Both the position numbers and the translations under genes were made by a program. DNA of 64,000 nt. Source: Camellia lanceoleosa (lineage: Eukaryota; Streptophyta; Magnoliopsida; Ericales; Theaceae). This document shows, one piece after another, positions 24,100-34,749 of this stretch. The notes below the pieces were generated by a model. That model saw only the letters and a program-made list of their open reading frames with translations. It did not search any database and was not told where the DNA came from. The stretch is taken from positions 63,024,009 through 63,088,008 of the forward strand of contig CM045761.1 of the NCBI GenBank assembly GCA_025200525.1. Reading direction: 5' to 3'. Numbering within the stretch: position 1 is the first letter of the stretch; every line of letters begins with the position of its first letter.

Positions 24100-25270
24100 G
24101 ACCCGATCTGGACCGAGCTTGGGTCCTCCTCGGTACCAATATTCCGCGAAATGATTTCGCCGGTTAAAGGCTTAACAAATCTCTCTGCTCTTGCTCAATT
24201 AAGCGTTGTAAAACCGGAGGCACGTCCTCGTCGTTTTGATCAAAATTTTGAAAGTCGAATTAATGCAATAAATTAGGGGCCTGAGAAAAGTACTGGAAAC
24301 CACATTCATCTCATTCTCATTAAGTACATCCAGATCATCCAATTCGCCGGTTACAGACTCAAAAGAAAAGGAAAAAACGACTGGACAAGATCTGGCATCC
24401 GGGTTGACACCAGAGTACCAGACTTCAGACTTCGGTCTGGAACTGATTCCGACTCAGAAGACTCGGTGGAATCAGATTCCGGCTCACTACCTGACCCGGA
24501 ACTGCTGGATAAGAATCCCTCCTCGTACTGCCAAGTGAGCGAGGGTGCGATCGATGCGTCCAAGATGGCTGCTGGTTGGCCCGCAGCCGTTTCATCTCCA
24601 ATCACGGAAACCGCGACGTTATTCCCCAAGCAATCCTGGTCGATCGGAGGATCAGAGAGGAGACATGCCAGCGCTACCCCCATTTCCAATTCAGTGCCCT
24701 CAGGACTCACTGCCTTATTGCCTTTCGGTCTCGGTTGTTGGAGTGCATGCGCTCTTGACGCGTCATCCCGGATAGTTGCGGTCGAAGATTTCGAAACTGC
24801 ACGCGCTTCCCTCTGCGTTCAACCATGGTTCGGGAAGCCGCAAAATGGAAAATCTTCCCTCGGGAAGCGTCTGCTCAGGTACCCAGATGGGCCTATGCAT
24901 TAGATCAAAAGGCTTCCCACTGCTTTGCTCAGCCTGGCCATTTCCTTTCCTTTCCTCGTCGGTCTTCTTTGGTAGGCGGATAACCTAATCCAAAGGTATG
25001 TGGATTATGTGGCACTTGACCCAATCTTTGCGACACCTTCGGCCGCTTCTTCCCAATCCCATCGAGGATATCTTTGTAGCTTGTTCATGAGGTAGACGGC
25101 GGCCGACATACAAACCCTCATTCAAGCCATAATGTTCAGTACCACGGGCCTCGGCCAAAAGTAAATCCCGATATAAACATGTCCTCCATGCGTGTTCAAT
25201 CTCCAAGATGGCGTAGATACCTCCGGAGGATGGATTGATGAGTTCCCAAAAACAATGGCTACTCCTTTTC
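24100..25270 (-). pseudogene. Linker between protease and RT of unit B
   Basis: Two open pieces: 24710-24351 with a Ser/Glu/Asp-rich tract ('SGSGSEPESDSTESSESES') and 25272-24985 with 'FWELINPSSGGIYAILEIE'. No known domain. The acidic Ser-rich tract suggests a flexible spacer. In Ogre elements an intron is reported in this part of the polyprotein; no convincing GT-AG pair could be chosen here. Confidence 0.55.
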
Positions 25271-25560
25271 AAAGGGGTATTTCACCATTTGATGTAGAGT
25301 AGATGAGGCGGCCTTCACCGATGCAACCAGTGCGCCCCAAAAGCATGTTGAAAGATCGGGGACCTCCAAGACATGAAAATCTATTTCGTGTTGTCGGGCC
25401 CAATCTTGGTTTGGATTTTCCTTGTCCTAGGACATCACCTTGTATTATCATACGCTCGATTACTTGAGTAGTCGATTGTGAAGTCCGCAGCTTTAATCAA
25501 TCGCATAGGCCGTTACGGCGGACAAACATTGATAGCGGACCGGTGTCAACAAGCACCACG
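25270..25560 (-). pseudogene. Aspartic protease of unit B
   Basis: Cleaves the polyprotein. The active-site 'VDTG' is encoded at about 25539-25553; a 'FNMLLGR' stretch near 25350 corresponds to the conserved '(L/I)LGRPW' block that follows the protease in plant gypsy elements. The frame is broken just before VDTG and again downstream. As in copy A, the residues after DTG read 'PLSMF' rather than the usual Ser/Ala-rich turn. Confidence 0.7.
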
Positions 25561-26439
25561 GAATCCATTTGTCCTGCATTCTCTGAGAGATGTAGAGAGT
25601 GCATTATGGTCCACGCCCTCAGGCGGCAATTCCTTGTCCGAGAAGGTCAATGCCGGGGAACCTCCTCCCGGGAAGACCAAACCAACTAGTTGTTCCGGCG
25701 TAGTTTCGATGGAAAGTTTCGCTCTGTCCATGGCAGATAAGACAGCCTGCCGGTGCACCCTCGAAGCCATAAGCAGTCCCCAAATGGAGATGTCTGCTTG
25801 TATTTTCTTTAGCTGCTTCAGTACAGCCTCTTCTTCCACTTGCTTCTCTTTCTGTTTCTCTGCCTCCTTATCTTTCCCTGATGCCTCGGGTTGATCAAGG
25901 TGCGGGGGCTTGAAATACCGCCCACTTCTAGTCATGTGATCTACCTCCTCGAGGTACCAGGTACTGTCCGGTTGGCCACCTGCCCAGTCTTCGTCTGTGT
26001 GGGCAAGATACAAGTCGTCATCTTCCCACCACATTCCATTAGCGTCTAGCAGACATCTGTCCGGTTCTGGCTTGCTTGTGCTCTCAGTAATTTCATTCCT
26101 CATGCTCACGGCATGTTCAGTCTTCGTGCCCGCAGCACTCTCAACTTCCTCATGGTTCTTTGCTTTTCGGGCTCTCTCAGAGGCCCATCTTTTTTCTTGT
26201 TCCTCCAGCAACAACTGTGCGGTTCTCAAAATGTTTCGTTCTTGAGCGAAATTCTTCGTACCGGCGCTCTCCGGCAATGTAATCTGATCCCCGGCCCTTC
26301 CGGCCACAAATGGTACAATATCAGGCTGATCATCCAACCACCCGACGACTTCTGCTGACTCCTCATCTTCGAACCAGTTAATCGATGCATCCCCTGATTC
26401 CTGTTTGTAGAATTGAAGGTTGGCGAAGTCCCCTTCCAC
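25546..26439 (-). CDS. Gag-protease spacer of unit B, open for 297 codons
   Basis: The longest open frame of the element's polyprotein. The N-terminal third is acidic. The middle part (about residues 75-125) is a Glu/Lys/Arg-rich segment likely to form a coiled coil, followed by 'RSGRYFKPPH' near residue 170 and a second Lys/Glu-rich helix. The last 60 residues ('FSDKELPPEGVDHNALS') lead straight into the protease, where the frame shifts at 'GFRGAC'. Spacers of this kind with an RSGR(Y/I)F motif are common in Tat/Ogre polyproteins. It is a part of Gag-Pol, not a separate gene, and no enzymatic role is suggested. Confidence 0.7.
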   Translation of the reverse strand: MEGDFANLQFYKQESGDASINWFEDEESAEVVGWLDDQPDIVPFVAGRAGDQITLPESAGTKNFAQERNILRTAQLLLEEQEKRWASERARKAKNHEEVESAAGTKTEHAVSMRNEITESTSKPEPDRCLLDANGMWWEDDDLYLAHTDEDWAGGQPDSTWYLEEVDHMTRSGRYFKPPHLDQPEASGKDKEAEKQKEKQVEEEAVLKQLKKIQADISIWGLLMASRVHRQAVLSAMDRAKLSIETTPEQLVGLVFPGGGSPALTFSDKELPPEGVDHNALSTSLRECRTNGFRGAC

Positions 26440-26687
26440 CGATCAAATCATCCCTCGATTCAAGCTTGTCCCCGGATCATACACAACTCGGCCTCTTCCG
26501 TGCCCCATACTCGGCTTAGGCTCATCGGCAAGATATATCCACTCGGATCATAAGCTCTGCGGTGAATTCTCGAGATAGCTCCACCCAGACTCAGATTACG
26601 CTCTCCTCAGAAGCTTGCCCCGCTCCATTCTCGGTGGTCACCACCTTTGGCTCAGGTTGGGTTGGGGAAGTGTCCAACACACACAAG

Positions 26688-28571
26688 TCAGAGCTGTCGG
26701 GGAGGACCACCTCTGGCTTGGGTAAGTGGGAGGGAGTTATGTGAATCTTGGGATCGTGAATCGCCCCAGTCGCGGATAAGGTTGACTCTTTTTGGTGGAT
26801 CTTGGTTGTGTTTGGGGAGTGGGTTGTTTGTGACGTTGGGTCCTTGAGGAGGTAAAATGATGTTCTTGTCAATGAGGTCCTGAATCTCATGGCTGACTGA
26901 AACATTAGTCGGTGTCATGACCATGTTCTTTGGTGGTCTTGGCAATATTATTTGGGTGGGTTATGGGAAGGAGTGGATTCGGTGAGGCCTCGGCTCCAAG
27001 GGTTTCAGTGCCCTTCGACTAGAACCCCGAGGACTTTAGACAAAGACATATAGAGTGGGGAGAAGGTTCGTTGACCCCTGGTTGGTATCTTGGGGCTTGA
27101 TTCTGCTCCCGGAGGCTTGAGAAAAGGTGTGGCATGAACCTTGGTTGGGAAGGGATTGGTGGTGACCATTCCGACCTCTGAAGTTCTGGTATTGGAAGAG
27201 CCACTCGGCCTGCATTGGTATTCCGATTCGCGTTCTTGGTGATCCGATCTTGGTCAAGCAGACCTGTTTCATTGCATCCTCTATCTGCATCCCCATATCA
27301 TGCAAATCTGCGAAGGTGGGGAAAGGGATCAAGATCATCTTCTTCATTAATCTTTTGGAGATTGCGCACAATCATCCGAATTTGATCTCTATCAGTTGGC
27401 CTCAAGGTCATCATCGATGCCTTGGCTCTCCACCGAGTGACGAAATCAGAAAAAGACTCTTTAGGCTCTGCCTCGTCGTCTCGAGATCACGAGTCGTGAC
27501 CTCGATTTGCGTGTTGTATGAATATTGTGCAAGGAAGGCCTCAGCCATCTCATCCCAGTTTGTTTTCACATCATCATCGAGTTTTGAGTACCAAGTGGAT
27601 GCCACACCCGACAGGGTTCGACCGAACAAAGAGCTTTGCGGTCGGGTTAGGCCCATTGGTCTTAAGGCGTCCGAGAATAACGGAGGTGGACCATAGGATC
27701 CTCGGACCCATCAGCGATCGATCTGGGGCATTTTAAATCTGTCGGGCGAGTCACGGCCACATCGATATAGTCTTCGATATTTGGGATGGCCTTCGCGCCT
27801 TGAGACTTCTTAAAGAGCTTCTCCAACTTGCTCAATTTCAGAGCTGTCTGGTCTACCACGAACTCAAATGGAGAATCCGGAATGTTTTTGGACAGTTGTG
27901 GTAGAAGCGGGCGGGCTGGATTGAGACCGTGTCCTCTTGAATGTTTGGGGGGTTTGGCAGAATGTTCTGCTGATTCGGGAGGATATTCTGGGCAGCTTGG
28001 GCATTTTGAGGGTTTGGAGGGCATTACGGCGTGGTAGTTGTTCGGTAATAGGGCCCGGGTGGAGGAGGACGATTTGAAGCGAGCCGCGTTCTGCTTTGTA
28101 TGTCTGGTGATCAACTTTCGATGTTGGGCCATGATAGTGGCTTTGTTATGCAGAAAATTCCGCCTGGCGGATAGCATCATCTTGCATTTGCTTCATGCTT
28201 TCAGCCATCTGGCGCATCATCGCCTCTATTGTCGGATTCTGTTGTTCCATCTGAAAAACTGGCAAGGGTGTCTCTATAGCAGAAATGGGGATCTCAACCC
28301 GACTATCTGTCTCTAAAGCAGACTGCTGTACCAATAACCTCTGCTCTGATGGACTGCGTTTCCTCGGTCTCCTTCTAAAAACCGGGGGTAGTGAATGGAA
28401 CACTGGATGTCCGTCAACTAGATCCTCGGATCGGTTGAGTCGGCGACCTCGTGTCCAGATTGCTTGGGGGGTATCGACGGGTTCGGAAGCAATTGTGCTA
28501 CAAACTGTCCTAGCAAAAGGATAAATAAAAGCGAAAAAGAAATAAATAACCAGAAATAAAACGGGCAGCAT
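26688..28571 (-). pseudogene. Gag of unit B (four or more frames)
   Basis: Structural protein of the virus-like particle. Pieces in order: 28571-28146 (N-terminus, Gln/Met-rich end), 28180-27662 (basic, then 'DSPFEFVVDQTALKLSKLEK'), 27656-27411 (retrotransposon Gag core with 'LFGRTLSGVASTWYSKL' and 'WDEMAEAFLAQYSY'), 27371-27036 (continuation) and 26945-26688 (C-terminus). 'ASTWYSKL' and 'AFLAQY' are the conserved helices of plant gypsy Gag. No CCHC zinc knuckle is visible. Neighbouring pieces overlap or nearly abut, so only a few indels separate this from an open gag. Confidence 0.8.
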
Positions 28572-28576
28572 AACAG

Positions 28577-28735
28577 CTTAAATTGAATACACCACACACA
28601 GTCGGGTATACAAACGGGCAGCATAACGGCTTAAATTGAATACACCACACACAGTCGGGTATACAAACGGGCAGCATAACGGCTTAAATTGAATACACCA
28701 CACACAGTCGGGTATACAACAACACACAGTTGGTA
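28577..28735. repeat. Three 53-bp tandem repeats upstream of gag (unit B)
   Basis: The word 'ttaaattgaatacaccacac' starts at 28578, 28631 and 28684, an exact 53-bp spacing, with a partial fourth unit after 28715. The same array is in copy A at 8770-8910. It lies in the leader between primer-binding site and gag, where packaging or translation signals of retrotransposons are expected. Confidence 0.92.
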
Positions 28736-28739
28736 GTGG

Positions 28740-29330
28740 CTATACATCGCCTCAAATCTTGGTCAATATTCGTATCAACATTACGATAGATGAATCGATA
28801 TCCGAGACAAGCGATTCTCAAATCTTGGATAATGCCATGAACTGATTCCCAAATTCAAAAGCGATGCCCTTGAACTGATGCCCAAACTCATACTGATACA
28901 TGCATTCCCTGTAGAGGCACACTCTAACAAGCACATAGCAGATAAGTGAGAGCCAAAACACCCCTATGTTGGGGTAAGGTTTCCCTGTCCTAGTTTGTCA
29001 GGAACTAGGGTTTCACTACGCACGCAGCGGTTTCAAACAACCTATAACGGGTAAGCAACCTGTCCTAGTTTGGAATGGTCACTATGGATCCGAATATGCA
29101 CTAGGTCGAATGGTCAAAAAGGGTGCCCCGGTAAAACCGGGGTTTGTGTTCCCATGCTGTCAGAGCCCAGAGCCGATCAGCCTTATGGACATGACTTGAC
29201 AAGACAAGCCTCCGGCAAATCGTTCGGGAATGGCATATGGCAAACACGGTGTCCTAGGCGCACCAATGCAAATGCAATGCAAAGAAACACACAAGTGTAG
29301 TCAAAACCAGATATCACGAGTTCGAGTCAA
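28740..29330. other. Leader of unit B, no ORF
   Basis: Untranslated leader between the repeat array and the primer-binding site. It aligns well with 8910-9500 of copy A. I see no upstream ORF1 of the kind reported in Ogre elements of legumes. Confidence 0.5.
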
Positions 29331-29354
29331 GTTCTCTAAGTCCCAATGAGTCGC
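29331..29354 (-). promoter_or_regulatory. Primer-binding site of unit B (degenerate)
   Basis: The minus strand reads GCGACTCATTGGGACTTAGA just inside the LTR, aligned with TGGCGACTCTTTGGGGACTTAG of copy A. Two or three bases are missing at its start, which may be decay or assembly error. Confidence 0.5.
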
Positions 29355-32300
29355 GGCGTAACCATGCCCATGGGGACCTCGCTTCTGACTCGGACTCGAT
29401 TTTGGTACGGTTCTAAATCTCGAACCAAAGAGTCCAAATTCGGCAAATCGTTTTGAAGGAAAAGCAGATTTTTGAAAGAAGTGCCAAACATGGAATGCTT
29501 TGCGGATAATGAGTCGCCACCTAAATATTTTAAAATGGGAAATTTAGGAAACCACGACTCGGTGCCAAAAGGCCACGTGTCCGTCATTACCAAAGTTGGC
29601 TCGGGAACTTGGGTACGATTGGGAAAGGTCACATCGTGAGCACCCCCTCTCGCCCGATCAAAGACCGGCCTCTACTAACCATGATATCTGTTTTTGAAAA
29701 CATTGTGAGTTCTTATTCGATTATTAGCCTAGGTTACTATGTGATGCTCATGACAAACAAGTATAAATGGGCGTCGAATTGGAACTAAACATCTCATGTT
29801 TGTTTGTGGAAGATGGTTTGCTACCCGCAGGTAGGCTTAATATACAGATTTTGCCCCAATCTAGTGGCCTTAACAAACAATCGATGAATTGCTCCAATCC
29901 AAATAACCCAACCTCCACCCACAGGCATTCAAGGCAGTTATATCACATAAGCAGTTAGCCTCATGGCAAGCATGCTATCATGGCAACACTCACACGCATG
30001 CAAGGATGCTAAAGCATAAAACTTACCGAGTACTCCCCAAAAGCAAGCTCGTTAGAAATCATGCATGATCCTAAGTATATTGAAATGCCTAATGTAACAC
30101 ATACAAAATGCAACTATAGCGAGGCTCGGCTATTCTAAACATGGCATATGATGATGCTTGACTAACATGTATTCAACTTAGAATTGAAATACAATGCGGT
30201 TTGTATGATGTCGAGTCGATGCATGTAAAATAGATGAATGAATGCAAACGTGCTATCATACTGTATGCTAATTGAAATATGCCCTATATCTAACCATTCA
30301 AAGCGGATAAATAAAAGGGAGAAAGAAATGGGGGTTGGAAGACATACATCACACTCACACACCCTTATTACATTTATGCCCTCGCGGAGTCGAATAAATA
30401 ATATCTGAGACGAATAAAAGAATATACAGTCCGAAATAATACAGATTCTAATTGATTAACAAATTAATTACAAAAGAATTGAGACTGGCATGCAAGCCAG
30501 GGACTGCCTCGCTTCTGGTGGATAGTATATGCTGGGCTGCTTGGCGCAGAAATCCACTGGGATGCCCTGATTAGCCTCTGTTTGCAATTTTCCTCGAATT
30601 GCGTGCCATGCTCCGGAAAGTTGATAATTCTTCATTTTTGCTGCAACGGAGAGCAGGAAAAGGGCATAGCAGTGTATTTCACAAATATATGCATGTCTCG
30701 ATCCTCGCGCCACCAATCACGCATATCGATGCATGATGGCCGAGGAGCTGATTTGCACAACTCAATGTTGGGATGAATACACATGAATGCTATGAAAATG
30801 AGATGCCTCGAAATGCGTGCCCACGGGCACGCAAACCGAGGCGATGATGAAAGATGAAAATCGAATGAAACCGAGGTGCCTCGAAGTGCGTGCCCACAGG
30901 CGCGCAAACCGAGGCGATGATGAAAGATGAAAGTCGGATAACACCGAAGTGCCTCGAAGTGCGTGCCCACAGGCGTGCAAACCGAGGCGATGATGAAAGA
31001 TGAAAATCGGATAAAACCGAAGTGCCTCGAAGTGCGTGCCCACAGGCGCGCAAACCGAGGCGATGATAAAATGGAATGAAATGGCATACGGAATGCAAAT
31101 TGGGCTTACGCCAACATGAGAGGACCTCAGCCGCACTCACATAGGCTGCCGTCGGATAAGAAAGTCGCCTCAAAATTTGCAGACGCACGCAAACCGAGAC
31201 GGAGTCAGATGAGCATGAAAATGCAAATTGGGCTTACGCCAACATGAGATAGCCTCAGCCACACTCACATAGGCTGCCAATGAATAAAAATGGAGTGCCT
31301 CGAAGTACGTGTCCATGGGCACGCAAACCGAGGCAATGCATTAAGGCATGAAATGGCATGAAAATGTAGATTGGGCTTACGCCAACATGAGAGGGTCTCA
31401 ACCACACTCACATAGGCTGTTGGGTAAAAACAAAGCTGCCTCGAAACGCGTGCCCGCGGATACGCAAATCGAGGTGATGATGTAGAAGCATGAAAATGCA
31501 AATTGGGCTTACGCCGACATGAGAGGGCCTCAACCACACTCACATGGGCTGCCGGAATGATAAAAATGAGGTGCCTCGAAGTGCGTGCCCATTGGCACGC
31601 AAACCGAGGCAATGCAAAAATGATACGAATAGCCCGGGAAATGATATGCAAGCATGGTAGTGGAATTTCAGCACCTAAATAAGGGGGAAAACAGCCCCGA
31701 AACAAATCGAAACGACACCCGAAGCATGCATTCATCCCGAAAGTCTGTAAATTAAGCCCGAAATGGCCTATAGCCATGCTATACATGCAAAATATGATCA
31801 TGGCAGCAAGAACAGTAGCAAGGCAGTCCCAAATATGGCATTTTTTCAGTAATAAACATGGCCAAAATGCAAGCATAGATATGGCAACAAAAGCTCGCAA
31901 GAATACGGTAAAAGAGAGGATTTTCAAAGCAAGTAATATATAGAAAATTCAAATAGAAAAATTTTCTTCTACAACATGAAAGAGAGCCCAAAAATAAGCA
32001 TATATGCAGAAGATGGTAGCCTCTAAATCATAAGACAAATATGCTAGAAATAGAAGGCAAAAATGAAGCCATAAGAGGGTATAACCTAAGACATGCAATC
32101 TATACACCAAATGACCAAACCTTCTTCATGAAACATGTAAAGGGAGTCAAAATAAGCCTAAAACCAGTAGGGGTCGAAGTCCTAAAACCAAACACAAATA
32201 GGTCAAAAAAAGCATGCAAAAAGTGGCACAATTGATGAAATTTGAAGGAGGTGATAGATACAAAGGCCAAATGAAGTTGAGCCTATCTACAATGTTGTAG

Positions 32301-34267
32301 AGAGGCTCATTTTGAGCACAAAATCAGTAGGGGTCGGACCCCCAAAAACCAACACAAATGGGTCAATTTTAGCATGCAAAAATGTTACCAACTTGAAGAA
32401 TATTGAAGGAACCAGTGTATACAAACACCAAATAAGGTTGGGCCCTTCTACAAAGTTGTAGAGGGGCTCATTTTAACCTAAAGCAGTAGGGGTCAGGCCC
32501 CAATTCTCAACCAATTAAAGTATAGAAAAGGATCAAGAAAATGCCCTAAAAGTTGGTTTTGAGGACTTACCCTTGAAGACTTGTCTTTCTTTGATTCTTG
32601 GCTCTGATTTGTAGCTTCTCAACCTCTGAAATTCACCTCCTTGCTGCTGAAGTGATGGTAGGGATGGTGAGGCTAGGTGTTGATGAAGGAATGGCCTTGA
32701 CACTTGAAGCTTTTTGGAGTTTAAAGCTATGAAAATGAGGAATTTGGTTAAGTGTTCTTGAGACCAAAATTTCTAACCTTGAAGAAGGAGGAGGGCCTTC
32801 AAATAGGCAAGAAGATGGGGTGTAAAAGGGAGGAAAGCATCCAATCTTTCCCTCTGAAATGTCCCGGATGAGGAGACACTTTGAAAAGTGGGCAAATTTG
32901 GAGCAGTGGAAGCGAAGTCTGGCCGGCCAGTAGTTATGCTCAAGGTGGCTGGCCACCACCCACCATGGCCGCCACCACCTCCTATGGCCGCCACCACCTC
33001 AAAAATCAACTTTAAAATTTCGGCCGACCACCATACAAGAGTGTCCTCCCATGTGTGTAGAATAAGGCCCCAGGTCGAATTTGGCAACAGAACCAGAGTC
33101 ACAACATAGAGCTTGAAGGAGGCCCAAAAATGAAAGGCACAATTTCTGGCCGACCACCATACCAAAGTGTCCTCCTAGATGTGTGCAACAAGGTTCCAAG
33201 GCGGAAATTGGCAACACCAGGTGAGTCACAACATAGAGCTTGAAGGAGGCCCAAAATGAAACTCACGGTTCGGCCGACCAAGAGTTGGTAGGGTCCTCCC
33301 AGTCCCTCATCACAGATATGTAACTTTGGTTGGAAGAAAATACCCCAAGGTGTTCAACATTGGCGGAAGTGAGCAAAAGCGGGCTCGGAGGAGCTAAACC
33401 GGTTATCTGGGATAATTGCTGGCCTCCACCCCCGGTGATCTTCCCGATGTTGAAACAGAGGTACCGCCAAGTTTGAACAAAACTAATGAGAAATGAACGT
33501 CGGGCCAAAACCGAGCAAATCGGGATCAAAATGAAATTTGGTGCGAGTGGTATTCAAGAAGTGGGTATCCGCGACCCTGTCCTCTGGAATGACAAAACAG
33601 AGGTTCTGCCAAAAACCGGAGAAGATGGATCTGAAATGAATGCTCGGGACCAAAACCGCTCAATTTGGGGTCTCGGAAACCGCTATGAGCACGAAGTGGC
33701 ATCTTGACCTGAAGTGCATCGGGCCCTGTGGTTCCTCGGAATGTTAAAACAGAGGTCTTCGCCAAAAACCAGAGAAGGCTGATGCAAAATGAATGCTCGG
33801 GGCCCAAATCACGCAGTTCGGGGTCCCGAAAATGGGTCGCCGGGCACCGGAAGTGGTGTTCGGCTGCGAAGTGGGCATCAGGGGCCCCAGTGTTCCTCGG
33901 AGCACTAAAACAGAGGTCTCCGCCAAAAACCGGAGAAGTCGGAGATGGTTGGGCGGTCCCGAGCCGAGGCACACAGCCTAACGGCCCAAATCGGAACGGG
34001 CCGAAAGCAGGCAAAATGGCCTCTGACCACGAAACGTAGCTCACGGCCACCGGAGATAGTCTAAGACCACTCCCTTCCTCGAAAGAAAAGCAGAAAAAAG
34101 CTGGTTATGGCAAACCGAGACAAGGTAGAGAAAAGGGTTCGGGAGTCCGGAGGCAGGGCGCACGGCCGCGACTCTGAAACTCTTGAGCAAGCACATGATG
34201 CAACATCACCGAGTACTCAACCGGTGACGTCTGAGTCTTAAGGTCGGTCAAAAATGGGGTGTCTACA
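29355..34267 (-). mobile_element. 5' LTR of unit B (~4.9 kb)
   Basis: Starts on the minus strand with TGTAGACACCCCATTTTTG at 34267. Aligns with the shared LTR 9524-14332 and, more distantly, with the solo LTR 43093-48554. It holds a minisatellite (30800-31620), a region of strong identity with the other LTR (31760-32255), and a region rich in GGCCGGCC-type words (32920-33150). The flanking five bases to the right are GAGTA. Open frames inside, such as a 64-codon one at 32041-32235 that is also at 12115-12309, are read on the wrong strand and are not treated as genes. Confidence 0.85.
30800..31620. repeat. LTR minisatellite with palindromic cores (unit B)
   Basis: First about four ~74-bp units ('cgaggcgatgatgaaagatg' near 30837, 30909, 30984, 31058), then about four ~110-150-bp units containing 'gggcttacgccaacatgaga'. 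Most units include a near-perfect palindrome, for example GCGTGCCCACGGGCACGC near 30816-30833, which can fold into an 8-bp stem. Confidence 0.88.
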
Positions 34268-34749
34268 GAGTAGCAGTTGGAGTTTCTGTGAAGGACGGAG
34301 GAAGAGCAAGGCTCGAAGGAAAAGTGGACTGAGGTAGGTCAAGGGCCAAAAAAGGGAGATATGGCTCTAAGCCAAGAAGAAGAGATGTAGGAATGCTGTG
34401 GCTTAAAGAAGGTATAGAAAGTGTAGGCTTGGGAAGTGGAGGCAGTATTTGAATAGTCTTCACATTCTCGCATCGATCAACTTCAAGCTGAAACGAATAG
34501 GCCTTATGGGGAAGATAATTGTTCTTGCAAAAGGAAGAAATGCGAGCAATGTCAAACTTCAATACAAAAGTCGATGAAGGAAAAAGCGAAATATGAAAGA
34601 AATTACTTATTTGAAGTGTTGGCACCGATGGGAGAATGCGAAGGAATAATGCTCGATAGTTTGTTGTCTTCGTGCGACTTCTCTTTGTAATGCATCGGCA
34701 GCAGCTTCATCTCTCGTGAAGCTATCTCTTCTCACTTCTCTCAAAACGA

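Larger units (their letters stand above)
9524..34267 (-). mobile_element. Unit B: near-complete Ogre/Tat-like retrotransposon (~24.7 kb)
   Basis: LTR - primer-binding site - gag - PR - RT - RH - INT - long 3' region with antisense ORFs - polypurine tract - LTR, all on the minus strand apart from the antisense block. The total length, ~5-kb LTRs and ~15-kb internal region are in the range known for Ogre elements. The right terminus is at 34267, followed by GAGTA. The matching target duplication cannot be seen because the left LTR runs straight into internal region A. All protein domains carry frameshifts, so it is not autonomous as assembled. Confidence 0.8.
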
